From Lycium barbarum (taxonomy: Eukaryota; Streptophyta; Magnoliopsida; Solanales; Solanaceae), in assembly GCF_019175385.1 (NCBI RefSeq), contig NC_083339.1, positions 50,706,282 through 50,770,281 of the forward strand: a stretch of 64,000 bases of DNA, in the 5' to 3' direction. This document shows positions 12,728 to 23,997 of the stretch, piece by piece (the first letter of the stretch is position 1; every line of letters starts with the position of its first letter). Under the pieces are notes generated by a model that did no database searches, had not been told where the DNA came from, and saw only the letters and a list, made by a program, of their open reading frames with translations. Position numbers and translations under genes: made by a program.

Positions 12728-13375
12728 CTAAACCTTCATGGCCAATGAAGGCTCAAAAATAATCAATCGAGCTAAACTCCCCATACTCACTGTCTTGCGA
12801 CTCAAGGCATCAGCCACCACATTAGCCTTCCCGGGATGATATAGAATAGAGATGTCATAGTCCTTCAGGAGCTCCATCCATCGGCGCTGCCTGGAATTAA
12901 GATCTCTCTGAGTAATCACATGCTGAAGACTACGGTGATCGGTGAAAACCTCACAATGAACTCTGTACAAATAGTGCCTCCAAAGCTTCAAGGCGAAGAC
13001 TACGGCTAACAACTCCGACTCATGGGTAGGATAATTCTTCTCATGAACCTTTAACTGACGGGAGGCATAAGCTATTACTCTACCCTCCTGCATCAACACC
13101 ACGCCTAGACCCATACAAGAAGCATCACAATAGATAGTGAAATCCTTACCTTTCACTGGTAGGGCTAGGATCGGGGCTATAGTCAAAAGAAGCTTGAGCT
13201 TTTGAAAGCTCTCCTCACAATCATCTGTCCACTGGAAGGGAACATCCTTTTGAGTCAATCTGGTTAAGGATGAAGCAATGGCAGCAAAACCCTTCACAAA
13301 GCGACGGTAATAACTGGCCAAACCCACAAAACTACGAATCTTAGTAACAGTAGTGGGCCTCGCCCAATCCTTCAC
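12728..13375 (-). pseudogene. Element C RNase H domain with connection region
   Basis: 215 residues open on the minus strand. The start matches the RT connection ([16 protein letters not shown]). RNase H then shows YCDAS (Asp), THESELLAV (Glu), FTDHRSL (Asp) and the [14 protein letters not shown] end motif, so the catalytic acidic residues are present. The enzyme would degrade RNA in the RNA:DNA hybrid. It is in a different frame from the upstream RT (overlap at 13372-13375), so a frameshift has broken the polyprotein. Confidence 0.9.
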
Positions 13376-13950
13376 ATCTTCTGTGGAACAACCAAAATCC
13401 CCTCCTTGGACACTACGTGGCCCAAGAATGCTACAGACTCCAACCAGAACTCACACTTAGAAAACTTAGCACACAAGCTATGTTTCTTCAACAACCCAAG
13501 AACGGTACGAAGATGGTTCTCATGCTCCTCTCTATTCTTGGAATGCACCAACATGTCATCAATAAATACAATCACAAAGGAGTTAAGGAACGGCCTAAAG
13601 ATACCGTTCATCAAAGTCATAAATGCAGCCAGGGCATTGGTAAGCGCGAAAGACATCACTAGAAACTCATAATGGTCATATCTCATCCGAAAGGTTGTCT
13701 TTGAAATATCCTCCGCCCTGATCTTTAACTGGTGATAGCTGAAACGCAAATCAATCTTCGAAAATAGTGAAGCGCCCTGAAGCTGGTCAAACAAATCATC
13801 TATACGAGGCATAGGACAATTGTTCCGGATAGTGTCCTTGTTCAACTGGCGGTAATCAATACACATCCTCATGGTCCAATCTTTCTTCTTCCCAAATAAC
13901 ACAGGAGCACCCCAAGGAGAGACACTCAGTCTAATGAACCCCTTGCTCAA
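13372..13950 (-). pseudogene. Element C reverse transcriptase domain
   Basis: 192 residues open on the minus strand. Visible RT motifs are [24 protein letters not shown], a palm segment [12 protein letters not shown], and the catalytic box FIDDMLVHS (Asp pair retained), then [17 protein letters not shown] typical of gypsy elements. A nonsense codon just upstream separates it from 13963-14268 and a frameshift follows it. Substitutions such as LRFSYHQ and ALTNALAAF at usually fixed positions suggest relaxed selection. Confidence 0.9.
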
Positions 13951-13962
13951 CAGATCCTGTAA

Positions 13963-14268
13963 CTACTCCTTAAGCTCTCTCAACTCAGCAGGTGCCATCC
14001 GATATGGCGGGATGAAAATAGGACGAGTGCCCGGGTCCATGTTGATACAGAAATCAATGTCACGATCGGGTGGCATACCCGGCAAATCCGACGAGAATAC
14101 CTCCGCGAACTCGCTCACAATAAGGATAGACTCAAGGGGTGGAAATGCAACAGTCGTATCACGAACATGCGCCAAATACGCTAAACACCCTTTACTTAAT
14201 AACTTCTTCGCCCAAAGGAAGCAAAATGATCTTCTTCGAGGCGAGACTAGGAGTACCTCTCCACTCAA
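13963..14268 (-). pseudogene. Element C protease-RT linker
   Basis: 101 residues including FSSDLPGMPPDRDIDF and the PPYRMAPAELRELKE segment that leads into gypsy RT. It ends at a stop where a Gln-type codon is expected before the RT start, and it overlaps the protease fragment in another frame. Confidence 0.85.
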
Positions 14269-14704
14269 GCCTAGGAATGCTCAGCATTGCTAAGGTGACT
14301 GTCTTGGCGTAACGGTCCAAGATCGCATGATAGGGAGAAAGCCAGGACATACCCAATATAATATCAAAGTCCACCATATAAAGAATCATCAAATCTACCC
14401 AAGTGTCGTACCCCATAAAAGTAACCAAACAAGACCGGTAGACTCGATCAACAACTACAGAATCTCCGACCGGAGTAGATACATGAACAGGTATATCTAT
14501 GCTATCACAGGGAAAATCCAAACCAACGGCATGAAATGAAAATACATACGAATAAGTGGATCCGGGATCAAATAACACAGATGCTGCTCTATGACAGACA
14601 GAAATAGTACCTGAGATCACAGCATCTGAGGCCTCTGCCTCGGGCCTAACAGGAAATGAGTAATAATGGGCTCCACCACGCCCAATCTGAGATCCCCCTC
14701 TCAT
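14192..14704 (-). pseudogene. Element C aspartic protease domain
   Basis: 170 residues on the minus strand. The active-site loop reads VLFDPGSTYSYV, the DPGST variant seen in Tekay/Del elements, followed by DFDIILGMSWLSPYHAILD, the second conserved protease strand and flap region. In the family it cleaves the Gag-Pol precursor. Its frame is not continuous with the next segment, indicating a frameshift near 14200-14268. Confidence 0.85.
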
Positions 14705-14857
14705 ACTCTGAGTACCACCTCTAGCTGGCTGGGACCCATCTCTAGAACTATGGGAAGTACCGCGGCTTGACTGAGCACTGCCTCTCTGAAAAGTCCCACC
14801 TCGACCACCAAATGGTGCAGGAGTCCTCAGCGGCTGATAATCCCGCCTAGGTCGGGG

Positions 14858-14899
14858 ACATCTCCTGGAAACATGCCCAACCTCTCCTCAAGAATAGCA
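14858..14899 (-). pseudogene. Element C zinc knuckle with a nonsense codon
   Basis: Minus strand encodes C-Y-S-stop-G-E-V-G-H-V-S-R-R-C, a CCHC nucleocapsid knuckle whose second Cys codon is TGA. It is followed by Arg/Pro-rich sequence. This alone would cut Gag from Pol. Confidence 0.85.
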
Positions 14900-14958
14900 G
14901 GTAGGAGGAGTCGAATGCTGAAACAGGGAAGCTGAAAACCCGAATGAAACAGGCCTGT

Positions 14959-15234
14959 CTACTGGTCTGGAGAACGAACTCTTCGGAGCTCCTTGCCTAG
15001 GTGGCTCACTAGAGGAAGCCGGTAACACTGAATGCACGGGACGACCGAAATATGGTGAGGTGGCTGCGAAAACTGACCGGCACCCCTCGAACCAGAACCT
15101 TCAAAACTGCTAGTCTGACGTGTCCTCTTGTCACCACCACCAAAAGCACGGGCCTTAGTGCCCTCAACCATAGAAGCATGCTCAATAATGGAATGGAAGG
15201 AAGCCCCCATAGAATCCATCTAAAGACAAGGAAT
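14959..15234 (-). pseudogene. Element C Gag C-terminal linker
   Basis: Minus-strand remnant with stops between the gag core and the zinc knuckle. It contains ASMVEGTKARA and Gly/Ser/Gln-rich sequence typical of the low-complexity stretch before the knuckle in plant gypsy Gag. Confidence 0.6.
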
Positions 15235-15951
15235 CTATAGAGAGCCCACCAGTCCTCCAACGAAGCGCCTGATCCTATCGGCCTCCAAAGGGATCAACGG
15301 AGTAGAATAACGGGCTAGATAAAGGAAACAGGTCACATAAGACTCCAAGGACATGCCCCTCTGCTCAAGGTGTAAAAATTGCTCCCTACGCGCCTCTTTC
15401 AAAGATCGGGGCACATACTTCTCAAGGAAGGCCCGGTAGAACTGAGTCCAAGTCAAGGGAGGAGAACCTTCTGGTCTGCACGCCACGAAATACCTCCACC
15501 ATGTCTTCGCGTCGCAGTGAAACTGGTAGGACACATAATCAACGTTGTGGGTCTCCACTATCCCCATACGGTGCAACAACTCATGCATATCAATAATAAA
15601 CTCATAGGCATCCTCAGACGAAGTACCAGAGAACCTCGATGGATTTATCTTCCTGAATCTCCCAACCAGGTCCTGATCAGCAGCAGTCATAACAACGCCC
15701 TCCATGGGCCTAATATCCTCACCAGGGGCAGGTATCGCATCAATGCGAGGAGCCATAGCAGCGACGGGATGTGCTGCCCGTGTAGGCCCCTGCTCAGGGG
15801 TTTGCGCCCCAACCCTAGTCTGTTCACCCCCGCCGGGAGTAGTAACACCAGCAGCTGTCTGCTGGGCATCAAGGTGAAGTAGAATCCTGGCCATAGTGTC
15901 ATGCGCAGCCTGGTCAGAAGTAACCTCAGGTTGTGTCCGTGTTGGGGCCAC
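15235..15951 (-). pseudogene. Element C gag (capsid) region
   Basis: 238 codons open from ATG at 15951 (minus) to a stop at 15235. A Gln/Pro/Ala-rich N-terminus of ~85 residues precedes the retrotransposon Gag core: FRKINPSRFSG, DAKTWWRYF, LTWTQFYRAFLEKYVPRSL, then REQFLHLEQ and SLESYV. Gag forms the cytoplasmic particle. The frame ends prematurely after RRFVGGLVGSL, where family members continue to the knuckle. The start is the first ATG after the leader. Confidence 0.85.
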
Positions 15952-16370
15952 ACCATCCTCTATGACCTAGCCTCTACCCGGCTGATACTCGGGCTTGGAA
16001 GATAGAGACCTCTGTCGTCGCTGGCCCACCGTAGGAGCTCTGCCCCCTAGCTAGGGTAGCCTCGCAGCCTCTCGCTCTACCGCTTCCTCTAGTTGTAGTG
16101 CGCCCTTGGGTGCCAGCATAGCTACAGGCTCTGGCACCTAACCTCAGGCCATCGTAGCTCGAGTCCTCACCATCTGTGTGAGAAGAGAATAGAGTCAGAT
16201 ACCAATTTGATCTTTCCAGATACCAAATTGAATAAAGTAGTGCACAGAATGAAAAGAAAGTGAGATTTCCTAAATGTCCTATAGCCTCCCGTAGATAAGT
16301 ACGAAGCTCATCGTACCGATCCGCGACACTCTACTAGACATGCTCTTACATTAAAGACCGGGTAACCTAG
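15952..16370 (-). mobile_element. Element C untranslated leader
   Basis: Between primer site and gag. Shares CTCTACTAGACA and TCCTAAATGTCCT with the leaders of A and B, and the CCTAG motif after the primer site with element F, tying the elements to one broad family. No ORF of interest. Confidence 0.7.
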
Positions 16371-16383
16371 GGCTCTGATACCA
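16371..16383 (-). promoter_or_regulatory. Primer-binding site of element C
   Basis: Minus strand TGGTATCAGAGCC, a 13-base perfect complement to the 3' end of plant initiator Met tRNA, four to five bases from the LTR end. Confidence 0.9.
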
Positions 16384-16512
16384 ACTTTTTCACGACCTGT
16401 TTTGCCTAAGTCGTGCTGGCACTTATCTTCCCACCTCGGTAAGCAAACCCTCAACCTAACAATGAATAAATACATAAAATGATGAAATTAAACAATGGAA
16501 TAGAACAAATAT

Positions 16513-16521
<9 letters not shown>

Positions 16522-16553
<32 letters not shown>
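16522..16553. repeat. (TA)n microsatellite in element C LTR
   Basis: About 16 TA dinucleotides preceded by GTATGTGTG. Confidence 0.9.
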
Positions 16554-16555
<2 letters not shown>

Positions 16556-17289
16556 TAGTAGAAAGTGCAATGATGATAAATACCCCCAGGGTCTGGTATG
16601 AATAATACAAGAGTATCTAAGTGACATAATACAATCTGGAATACTAAGACATAAAATGTCTATGTCTCTAAAATAAAATAGGACATATGATAGGTAAGTC
16701 TTCAAGGTCGGACGGCCATGCTCGCCTTGCAAACTCGAGAGAAAGTTGAAGCGTCGATCAGCCACGGATCACAGAAGTGGATCCGACCTGATACTTTGAA
16801 TTCATAAAGAATGCAGCAAGTGCGGGTCAGTACAAACAACAGTACTGGTAGGCATCATTGGCCGACTAAGCACAGCTAACACAATTCAGATAATAAAGCA
16901 GATAAGAAAATAAACCAACCAAGCATAAGACAATATAATCACAACCGAATATCCGTCATCGCCTATGTAGAGCATCTAGTCCTTAATTATGTCAAGTTTG
17001 AATATATCCATCCAATCCAACATCATAATTCAATCACCAAGCATCTCAATCAAATCATAATGCAATGCAATGCAATAATGGTATGAATGCCATGCAAATC
17101 AGGTGCAAACATGTGCTCCGGACGGATATATCAACGTCTCGGTAGCATAACCCAGCGTGACTCGCGAATTCTAAGTGCCACTCGTCCCGGATCTTTGCCC
17201 AACAGACAGACGGGACCCTGAATCTTAGACCACGGGGGGTTCTCACCTGCACCACCCTGGGGGACCCGCGGAATCCATGCACTAACAAC

Positions 17290-17530
17290 GATTTCAGAAA
17301 TATAATCGGAATCAGCCATGCAACAACGATGTCGGAATGGATCATCGGACATCGGCCATCGCGCAATCACTCAAGTAAAACAGTTTATCAATTATCAGTT
17401 TCATACAATCAACGATTTCGGAATTGATCTTCGGACATTGGGCTTCTCACAATCACTCATGTAAAAGAGTTTATCAAAATACCAGTTTCACTCAATCAAC
17501 GATACCGGGTCATCACCGGGTATCGGCCAT
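17290..17530. repeat. Degenerate ~85-95 bp tandem repeats in element C LTR
   Basis: The words CAACGAT, CGGAAT, ATCGG, CAATCACTCA and GTAAAA followed by TTTATCA recur about three times. The same module is present as three copies in the F 5' LTR and two in its 3' LTR. Confidence 0.65.
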
Positions 17531-17597
17531 GCATAATGAATGAGTGAGAATGCAAGAAATGCGTGTATCAATATCAACTATCAAGTTCAATATCATA

Positions 17598-17705
17598 AGT
17601 ACCAACAATGGGGTATGCCAACAATGTATCATATCAGAATACCAACAGTGGGTATGCCAACAATGTATCGAAACCACAAATACCACAATGGGTATGCCAG
17701 TACTA
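17598..17705. repeat. Short GGTATGCCA tandem repeats in element C LTR
   Basis: Three copies of a ~40-45 bp unit built on TACCAACAGTGGGTATGCCA, with GGTATGCCA at about 17611, 17652 and 17691; counterpart in reverse orientation at 45385-45445 in F. Confidence 0.7.
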
Positions 17706-18289
17706 TATCCAAACCAAGATGAATAACAGGATCTAATATCTACCAACGACTCATAGTTTCAAGCCAACACGATAGAATAGTCAAGCACAATACAACGGGG
17801 TGGCTAGTCCCAACACACAACAGGGCCTAACCTAAGGCAATATCCAACCTAATTTCGTACCCGATGGTTCACATGCTGTCTCCGACAATATAATCTAAAT
17901 ATGTGATTCGCTATACGAAGTCTCACAAAGAGTAAGCCATAACCTACCTGGATGGCCGAACCGCAACACCAACAACTCAGTACTTTGCCTTGCCTTTCCG
18001 CTAAACCTCAAAACTAAATCAATTTATCATTTCTATGCCTAGAGAAAGTGTTCATCAAAACCCTCTTCCAATTTCCATTACTAAGGGGCTATTAGATGGA
18101 AGTAGGAAATCTAATATGATTTTGATTAAGGAAGAGTGAAGTATTAAGCAAAATTTACCTCCAAGATTCTCTTTCAAATATCCTTAAGAGTAGTTTCCTC
18201 AAGCTCAAATATCAAGTTGGAAAATAATGAGGGTCTAAGGCTTATTTAAATCACATTTAATGAGACATCTGGCCAGTCACCACGTGTGC

Positions 18290-18440
18290 CACTACAGCGG
18301 CACAGCTACGACGCTTGGGATGCCGCCAAAACGGTATGGCCAACACTACACCTGGCCACCCCAGCGGTCAACACACCGCAATAGCGGTGCCGTTGTGGCG
18401 GTACTGGTGCCGCTATTGCGGACACCAGGGCCATTCTCAA
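18290..18440. promoter_or_regulatory. GC-rich palindromic cassette upstream of TATA-like box, element C LTR
   Basis: Many overlapping GCGGT/ACCGC words, e.g. CACCGCAATAGCGGTG and CCGCTATTGCGG, in otherwise AT-rich sequence. On the minus strand it lies just upstream of a GATTTAAATAAGCC TATA-like sequence (about 18238-18252). Same words occur in F. Confidence 0.6.
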
Positions 18441-18954
18441 GGCCTCTGTTCACAACCTATGCACACAGACCCACACAAAAATATGCTACGAATGCGCTCG
18501 TGGCCTTAAAATTTCTAACGGAGGCCTTGTTGACCGAGTCAACCCCCGATGCCTTAATTACAATTTCCGAATCCAAGTCTCGAAATGCATCCGAGTGCAT
18601 TGGGAACCAAACCAATTCCACAAGTTCTAAACGACCATTCGGACCTCTCAGCATCGACGGAATTTCAAAAAAAGTCCATTTACCCAAAATTCAACTTTGG
18701 GTCAACCATTTTTCGCTTTAAGTCTATATTTTACAAAAGTTGCCCGAATCCGGTCCAGACACCTCGGGAAGCATGCTAATGGCCCCCTCAGGTGTAAAGT
18801 GAGCTAATAAATTCTCGGGAAAGTGCGAAAAATGCCGAAAAGACTATAACGACCAAACGGGTCGTTACATCAGATTTTGCTTGCATTTGGTTGAAATACT
18901 GATTCTGCAATTAATAATATCGAGATTATTTATATCATAATTATGGTATTATTT

Positions 18955-18965
18955 TGGTATCGGAG
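18955..18965 (+). other. Primer-site-like motif of the satellite, first monomer
   Basis: TGGTATCGGAG, one change from the start of the initiator-Met primer site TGGTATCAGAG. The second monomer has the exact word at 20005-20015; most others keep TGGTATCGGAG. No LTR boundary is evident beside it, so its meaning is open. Confidence 0.4.
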
Positions 18966-19723
18966 TAAGCGCGAGATCCCAAAATTAGTAAAATACAAAA
19001 ATAACATGTCACTGCAACTTGTTTAAAAGATCTCCCTCAGTCCCAATTTATATGGCATCTTTGACTTGGATAAAGTGTAAGAAAACAAAACTAGACTTTT
19101 GAAATTTGTGTTATAATAAAAATCATGAACATTTGTGTGGTTATAAATTATTTCATTAAGGGTAAAATAGAGATTTGGAAGTTCGGTTGTTTTTAGTTAA
19201 AGTCTAATAATTGAGCGTGACACTTAACAAGTGAATGTTTCCATTGTATTCTCAATGAAATTCAACCCGAACAACATTAGGTTCTATATTTGAACAACGA
19301 CCGCTTTATACCTCTTTAAAAGGAGTTATTTGGGTGTATCAGCTACTTTCTTAATTCGAAGCTTTTTCTGGACGCAACAACAAGTAAACACTCAAACTTT
19401 GACCATGCACATCTAGACACCATAACTCGTCTCTACTGTGTCGGTTGAACAGTCCAACATAAAAATTATCATCTAGACACTTTCAAAATTAATATGCCTT
19501 GCTTGTGCCATGTCAGCACCGATCTCCATGTGAAACAATGTGGACAAGCAAAGGTGTCTATATGTGCACTACCAAAGTTGGAGCTTACTTGTCACTTGAG
19601 ACCAAGTTTGAGTGTTTGTTTATGTATTGTGCCTTTTTTGTATCAAAAGAAAGGTGGTAATTATAATATTAGGTTGTTCTTTCCTTATAAGATTATTTTG
19701 TTTCCATAATAAGGCTGAAAGGT

Positions 19724-19798
19724 TCTGCTGTAGCACTGGCAATTACCACATAGATCATAGAAATGATCAGGAATCCGAATTCGACTCCCAGCAGCGAA
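19724..19798 (+). other. tRNA-like element T1
   Basis: 75 nt. Stem TCTGCTG/CAGCGAA partly paired; anticodon-arm-like hairpin GATCA/TGATC intact; B box damaged (GAATTCGACTCC). Confidence 0.7.
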
Positions 19799-20004
19799 AA
19801 AATTTTGAAGATTTTTTAATATATTTTATCATTTTAATTTTCATAAATTACCCCAAAAAAATAGGTAATAAGTGAAAGAATAATTTGGGATAACGAATAA
19901 TAATTCTTAGAAAATTATGTTGTATTTTACATGCATTTGGTTGAAATATTGATTCCGCAATTAATAATATCTAGATTATTTATATCATAATTATGGTAAT
20001 ATTT

Positions 20005-20015
20005 TGGTATCAGAG
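20005..20015 (+). other. Exact primer-site-like word in second monomer
   Basis: TGGTATCAGAG followed by TAAGTG, matching 11 bases of the initiator-Met primer site. Confidence 0.4.
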
Positions 20016-20777
20016 TAAGTGTGTGATCCCAAAAAGTAAGTGTGAATCCCAAAATTTGTAGAATACAAAAAAACATGTCACTGCAACTTTTTGAAAAGAT
20101 CTCCCGCAGTCCCAATTTATGTGGCGTCTTTGCCTTGGATCAAGTTTAAGAAAGAAAAAAAGACTTTTTAAATTTGTGTTATAATAAAAATCATTAACAT
20201 TTCTGTGGTTGTAAATTATTTCATTAAGGGTAAAATAGAGATTTTAAAGTTAAGTTGTTTTTATTTAAGACTAATAATTGAACATGAATGTCTCCATAGT
20301 ATTCTCAATGAGATTCAACCCGAACTTCATTAGGTTCTATATTTCAATAACGACCGCTTTATACCTATTTAAAAGGAGTTATTTAGGCGTATCAGCTACT
20401 TGCTTTATTGGAAGCATCTTTTTGATGCAACAACAAGTAAACACTCAAACTTTGAACATGCACATCAACACACCTTAACTCGTCTTTACTGTGTCGGTTG
20501 AATAGTCCATCTTAAAAAATGACCATCTAGACACCTTCGAAATTAATATGCCTTGCTAGGTCCCTGTCTGCATCGGTGTCCATGTGAAACAATGTGGATA
20601 AGTTAAGGTGTCTTTATGTGCACTATCAAAGTTGGAGCTTACTTGTTAGCTGAGACCAAGTTTGACTGTCTGCTTATGTATTGTACCTTTTTTCAATCAA
20701 AAGAAAGGTGGCAAGTATAATATTAGATAGTTCATTCTTTATAAGATTCTTTTGTTTCCATAATAAGGCTAAAAGGT

Positions 20778-20852
20778 TCTGCTATAGCACTAGCAATTCC
20801 CACGTCGATCATAGAAATGATCAGGAATCCGGGTTTGACTCCAAGCAGCAGA
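20778..20852 (+). other. tRNA-like element T2
   Basis: 75 nt. TCTGCTA/CAGCAGA: T3 pairs with A in place of the usual C-G pair. B box GGTTTGACTCC (10/11). Confidence 0.7.
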
Positions 20853-21817
20853 AAATTTTTGATAATTTTTTTCATTTTAATGTTCATAAATTACCAACAA
20901 AATATGCAATAAGTGAAAGAATATTTTGGGATAACGAATAATAATTCTGGGACAAAATTATGCTGTATTTCTCTTGCATTTGGTTGAAATATTGATTCTG
21001 CAATTAATAATATCGAGATTATTTATATCATAATTGCAATATTATTTTGGTATCGGAGTAATTGTGAGTTCCCAAAATTAGTAAAATACCAAAATAACAT
21101 GTCACTGCAACTTGTTTAAAAGATCTCCCTCAGTCCCAATTTATATAGCGTCTTTGACTTGGCTAAAGTTTAAGGAAAAAAACAAAACTTTTTAAATTTG
21201 TGTTATAATAAAAATCTTGAATAGTTGTGTGGTTATAAATTATTCCATTATGGGTAAAATATATATTTTAAAGTTAAGTAGTTTTTATTTAAAGACTAAT
21301 AATTGAGTGTTACACTTAACAAGTGAATGTGTCCATTGCATTCTCAATGAGATTCAACCCGAACGTTATTAGGATCTACATTTGAACAACGACTGCTTTA
21401 TACCTCTTTAAAATGAGTTATTTGGGCGTATCAGCTACTTGCTTTATTGGAAGCTTTTTCTGGATGCAACAACAAGTAAACACTCAAACATTGACCATGC
21501 ACATCTAGACACCTAAACTCGTTTCTACTGTGTCGGTTGAACAGTCCAACTAAAAATAAGATCATCTAGACACCTTCAAAATTAATATGCCTTTCCAGTG
21601 CCACGTCAGCACCGGTCTCCATGTGAAACAATGTGGACAAGCTAAGGTGTCTATATGTGCACTACCAAAGTTGGAGCTTACTTGTCCGCTAAGACCAAGT
21701 TTGAGTGTTTATTTATGTATTGTGCATTTCTTTCAATCAAAACAAAGGTGGTAATTATAAGATTAGATAGTTCTTTCCTTATAAGATTATTTTGTTTCCA
21801 TAATAAGGCTGAAAGGT

Positions 21818-21892
21818 TCTGTTGTAGCACTGGAAATTCCCACGTGGATCATAGAAATGATCAGGAATCCTGGTTTGACTCTCGGCAGCGGA
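21818..21892 (+). other. tRNA-like element T3
   Basis: 75 nt. TCTGTTG/CAGCGGA; hairpin GATCA/TGATC intact; B box GGTTTGACTCT (9/11). Confidence 0.7.
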
Positions 21893-22696
21893 AAAATTTA
21901 GAAATTTTTTTCATTTATTTTTTATTATTTTAATTTTCATAAATTACCCCAAAAAAATAGGTAATAAGTGAAAGAATATTTTGGGATAAAGATTAATAAT
22001 TCAGCGAAAAAATTATGTTGTATTTTACTTGCATTTGGTTGAAAAATTGATTCTACAATTAATAATATCGAGATTATTTATATCATAATTACGGTATTAT
22101 TTGGTATCGGACTACGTGTGAGATCCCAAAATTAGTAAAATACAAAAAAACATGTCACTGCAGCTTTTTGAAAAGATCTCCCGCAGCCCCAATTTATGTG
22201 GCGTCTTTTCCTTGGATAAAGTTTAAGAAAAAAAAAACAAGACCTTTGAAATTTGTGTTATAATAAAAATCATGAACATTTGTGTGGTTATAAATTATTT
22301 CATTAAGGGTAAAATAGAGATTTCAAAGTTAAGGTTTTTTTACTTAAAGTCTAATAATTGAGCGTGACACTTAACAAGTGAATGTGTCCATTGTATTATC
22401 AATGAGATTCAACCCGAACATCATTGGGTTCTATATTTGAACAACGACCGTTTTATACCTGTAACACCTCGTAAACTTGAACTAGGTGTCAATGTGTAAA
22501 AATCTAGTATTAAGATGATATTATATCTATATGAATCTATTCTTGATGAATTCGGGTGGAAGATGGTCGTTTTGAAGTCAAACCAACTAGTGAAGTTCTT
22601 AAGGCCTCTTAAATTCGCCTGAGTTTTGGTAGGTCTGTCTTCTAGGCGATTTTCATAAAAACTGTTTTGTGAATTTGGAAAACCTTCCTTCATGAA

Positions 22697-22780
22697 CGTT
22701 GTGGATCTTTGAAATAGCTTTCCAACGGTAGGTCTCCCAGCCCGAGCAAAGTTACGTACAAGAAGTTATGTCCATTTTAC
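22697..22780 (+). promoter_or_regulatory. Conserved CTTTCCAAC block of solo LTR D
   Basis: GTTGTGGATCTTTGAAATAG, CTTTCCAACGG, then AAGTTATGTCCATTTTA: the ordered block shared with E and A, directly before the GC-rich cassette. Confidence 0.55.
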
Positions 22781-22925
22781 CGAACGCTGTGCAGAACCGA
22801 CACACGTCGCTATTTCAGGCGCGTGGGGGCGCGTGCGATGGCCCCGCATCGTGGGACAATCACGCAAGTCTGAGTATTGACCTGCAGACTATTGCGCGAT
22901 GTCCCCGCATCGGGGACCCATCTCG
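22781..22925. promoter_or_regulatory. GC-rich cassette of solo LTR D
   Basis: Contains GGCGCGTGGGGGCGCG and twice a GCGATG..CCCCGCATCG word (about 22835-22850 and 22897-22914), in otherwise AT-rich sequence; upstream of AGTTATATCTAAGG (about 22970). Confidence 0.5.
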
Positions 22926-23750
22926 AAACATGTCAGATTCGAGTCAAAACGTCGGGTTTACGCGCTTTAAGTTATATCTAAGGATTGGGGTTTATTTCCC
23001 CAGCACCCCATTCACGAAACATTACCCTAAAGTCAATAAGAACAAGTCTCAAGCCTCAAGAACCATACAAGGTAAGTGTTATCATGATTCTAGGTTGAAT
23101 TCAAGTTCCTAATCCCTTTCTAACATGATTTTATGACCAAAACCTAGGGTTTGCAACATAATTCTTCCCAAAGTGATTCAAGCTAGGGTTTGGGTGTTCT
23201 TCATTAGAAAAGTGATTTGTTAAACCTTGTTTAACAAATTAAGGTATGTCTCTTTTAAAAATCATTTTTGACTATAAAGGTGATTTGTATGTCTCTCTTT
23301 TAAAAACTTATTTTTGGTTGAAAATCACTTTTTGAAGCTATTGTTGGAAGTATAATTTTCTTCAAGATTCTTTAATGAATGGGAGGAAAAGTAATCTTTT
23401 CATGTTTCTTGAACCCTAATTCATGTCTAAATGGTGGTTAATGTGTGTGAGGGGACAAACCCACATTAAACCTATATTGTAACAAACCCTATATATATGT
23501 ATGAGATATTATGAATGTTTTCTTCTACGAGAGATGCTTATGAATGCTAGTTAATAGTTGGTAACGACATTCTCATTGATAAATTGAGACATGAAAATCT
23601 TTTGTAAAAGAGTTATACGTTTTCAAAACATTGACTGGAATGAATTAATCTTTTGATATGGCATAATGAACTTTAATGTTATTGATGCTGTAACTACTTT
23701 GAGATAAATTGTGAATCAGCTTTTATGCCATGGACCTTGTTGTTGTGTTT

Positions 23751-23997
23751 GCCTTTCTATTTGGGAGGAAGAGTAGCCATTATGGATCCTAGTGCATTAA
23801 TTGCCTTGCCATTCGGGAGGAAGAGTGGCCACTTCCGGGTTCGCTACCTGGGGTGTATTAATTGCCTTGCTATTCGGGAGGAAGAGTATCCACCGTGAAT
23901 CCATATTCCGGTGAATTGCGCAGTGTGCCTTGCTATTCGGGAGGAAGAGTAGGCACCGTGAATCCATATTCCGGTGTATTACGCAATGTTGTTGATA
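23751..23997 (+). repeat. Four tandem 52-64 bp subrepeats in solo LTR D
   Basis: Units begin GCCTTGCTATTCGGGAGG or a variant at 23751, 23803, 23863 and 23927 and carry GAAGAGTAGCCACCGTGAAT. E has three copies. Confidence 0.85.

Larger units (their letters stand above)
12270..18869 (-). mobile_element. Element C: decayed Ty3/gypsy retrotransposon, 5' two-thirds
   Basis: In minus-strand order: 5' LTR, primer site, leader, gag, zinc knuckle, protease, RT, RNase H, start of integrase. The order RT-RNase H-integrase is the Ty3/gypsy one and the protease/RT wording fits the Tekay/Del chromovirus clade. It stops at 12270 inside integrase where element A inserted; the integrase core, any chromodomain and the 3' LTR should lie left of this window. 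Its right end abuts the satellite array, into which C inserted. Confidence 0.9.
16388..18869 (-). repeat. Element C 5' LTR
   Basis: Outer end on the minus strand is TGTAACGACCCGTTTGGTCG, nearly the same as the start of the F LTR. The inner end has decayed (GGTCGTGAAA instead of GTGACA). It shares with F LTRs the GGTGGGAAG/TAGG-type terminal region, ~85-95 bp internal tandem repeats (about 17290-17530), GGTATGCCAACA-type repeats (about 17598-17705), and a palindromic cassette. Confidence 0.85.
18870..22459 (+). repeat. Satellite array segment 1 (~1,054-bp monomers)
   Basis: Starts where element C ends and stops at solo LTR D. Holds tRNA-like copies T1-T3 spaced 1054 and 1040 bp apart. Monomer landmarks in order: GCATTTGGTTGAAATA; TTTTGGTATCGGAG; CAGTCCCAATTTAT; GATTCAACCCGAACA; GACACCTTAACTCGTC; AAGGTGTCTATATGTGCAC; tRNA-like element; T-run. 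No coding potential conserved between monomers. Confidence 0.95.

Noticed and set aside
16522..16553. TA tract as a structural or replication element
   Set aside because: Ordinary microsatellite; similar TA tracts occur in other LTRs here without any associated feature.
17055..17746. Minus-strand open frames in the C LTR
   Set aside because: They lie across LTR tandem repeats and lack any gag-pol similarity.
23751..23997. CRISPR-like direct repeats
   Set aside because: Spacers are not unique, units are contiguous 52-64 bp LTR subrepeats, and the genome is a plant one.
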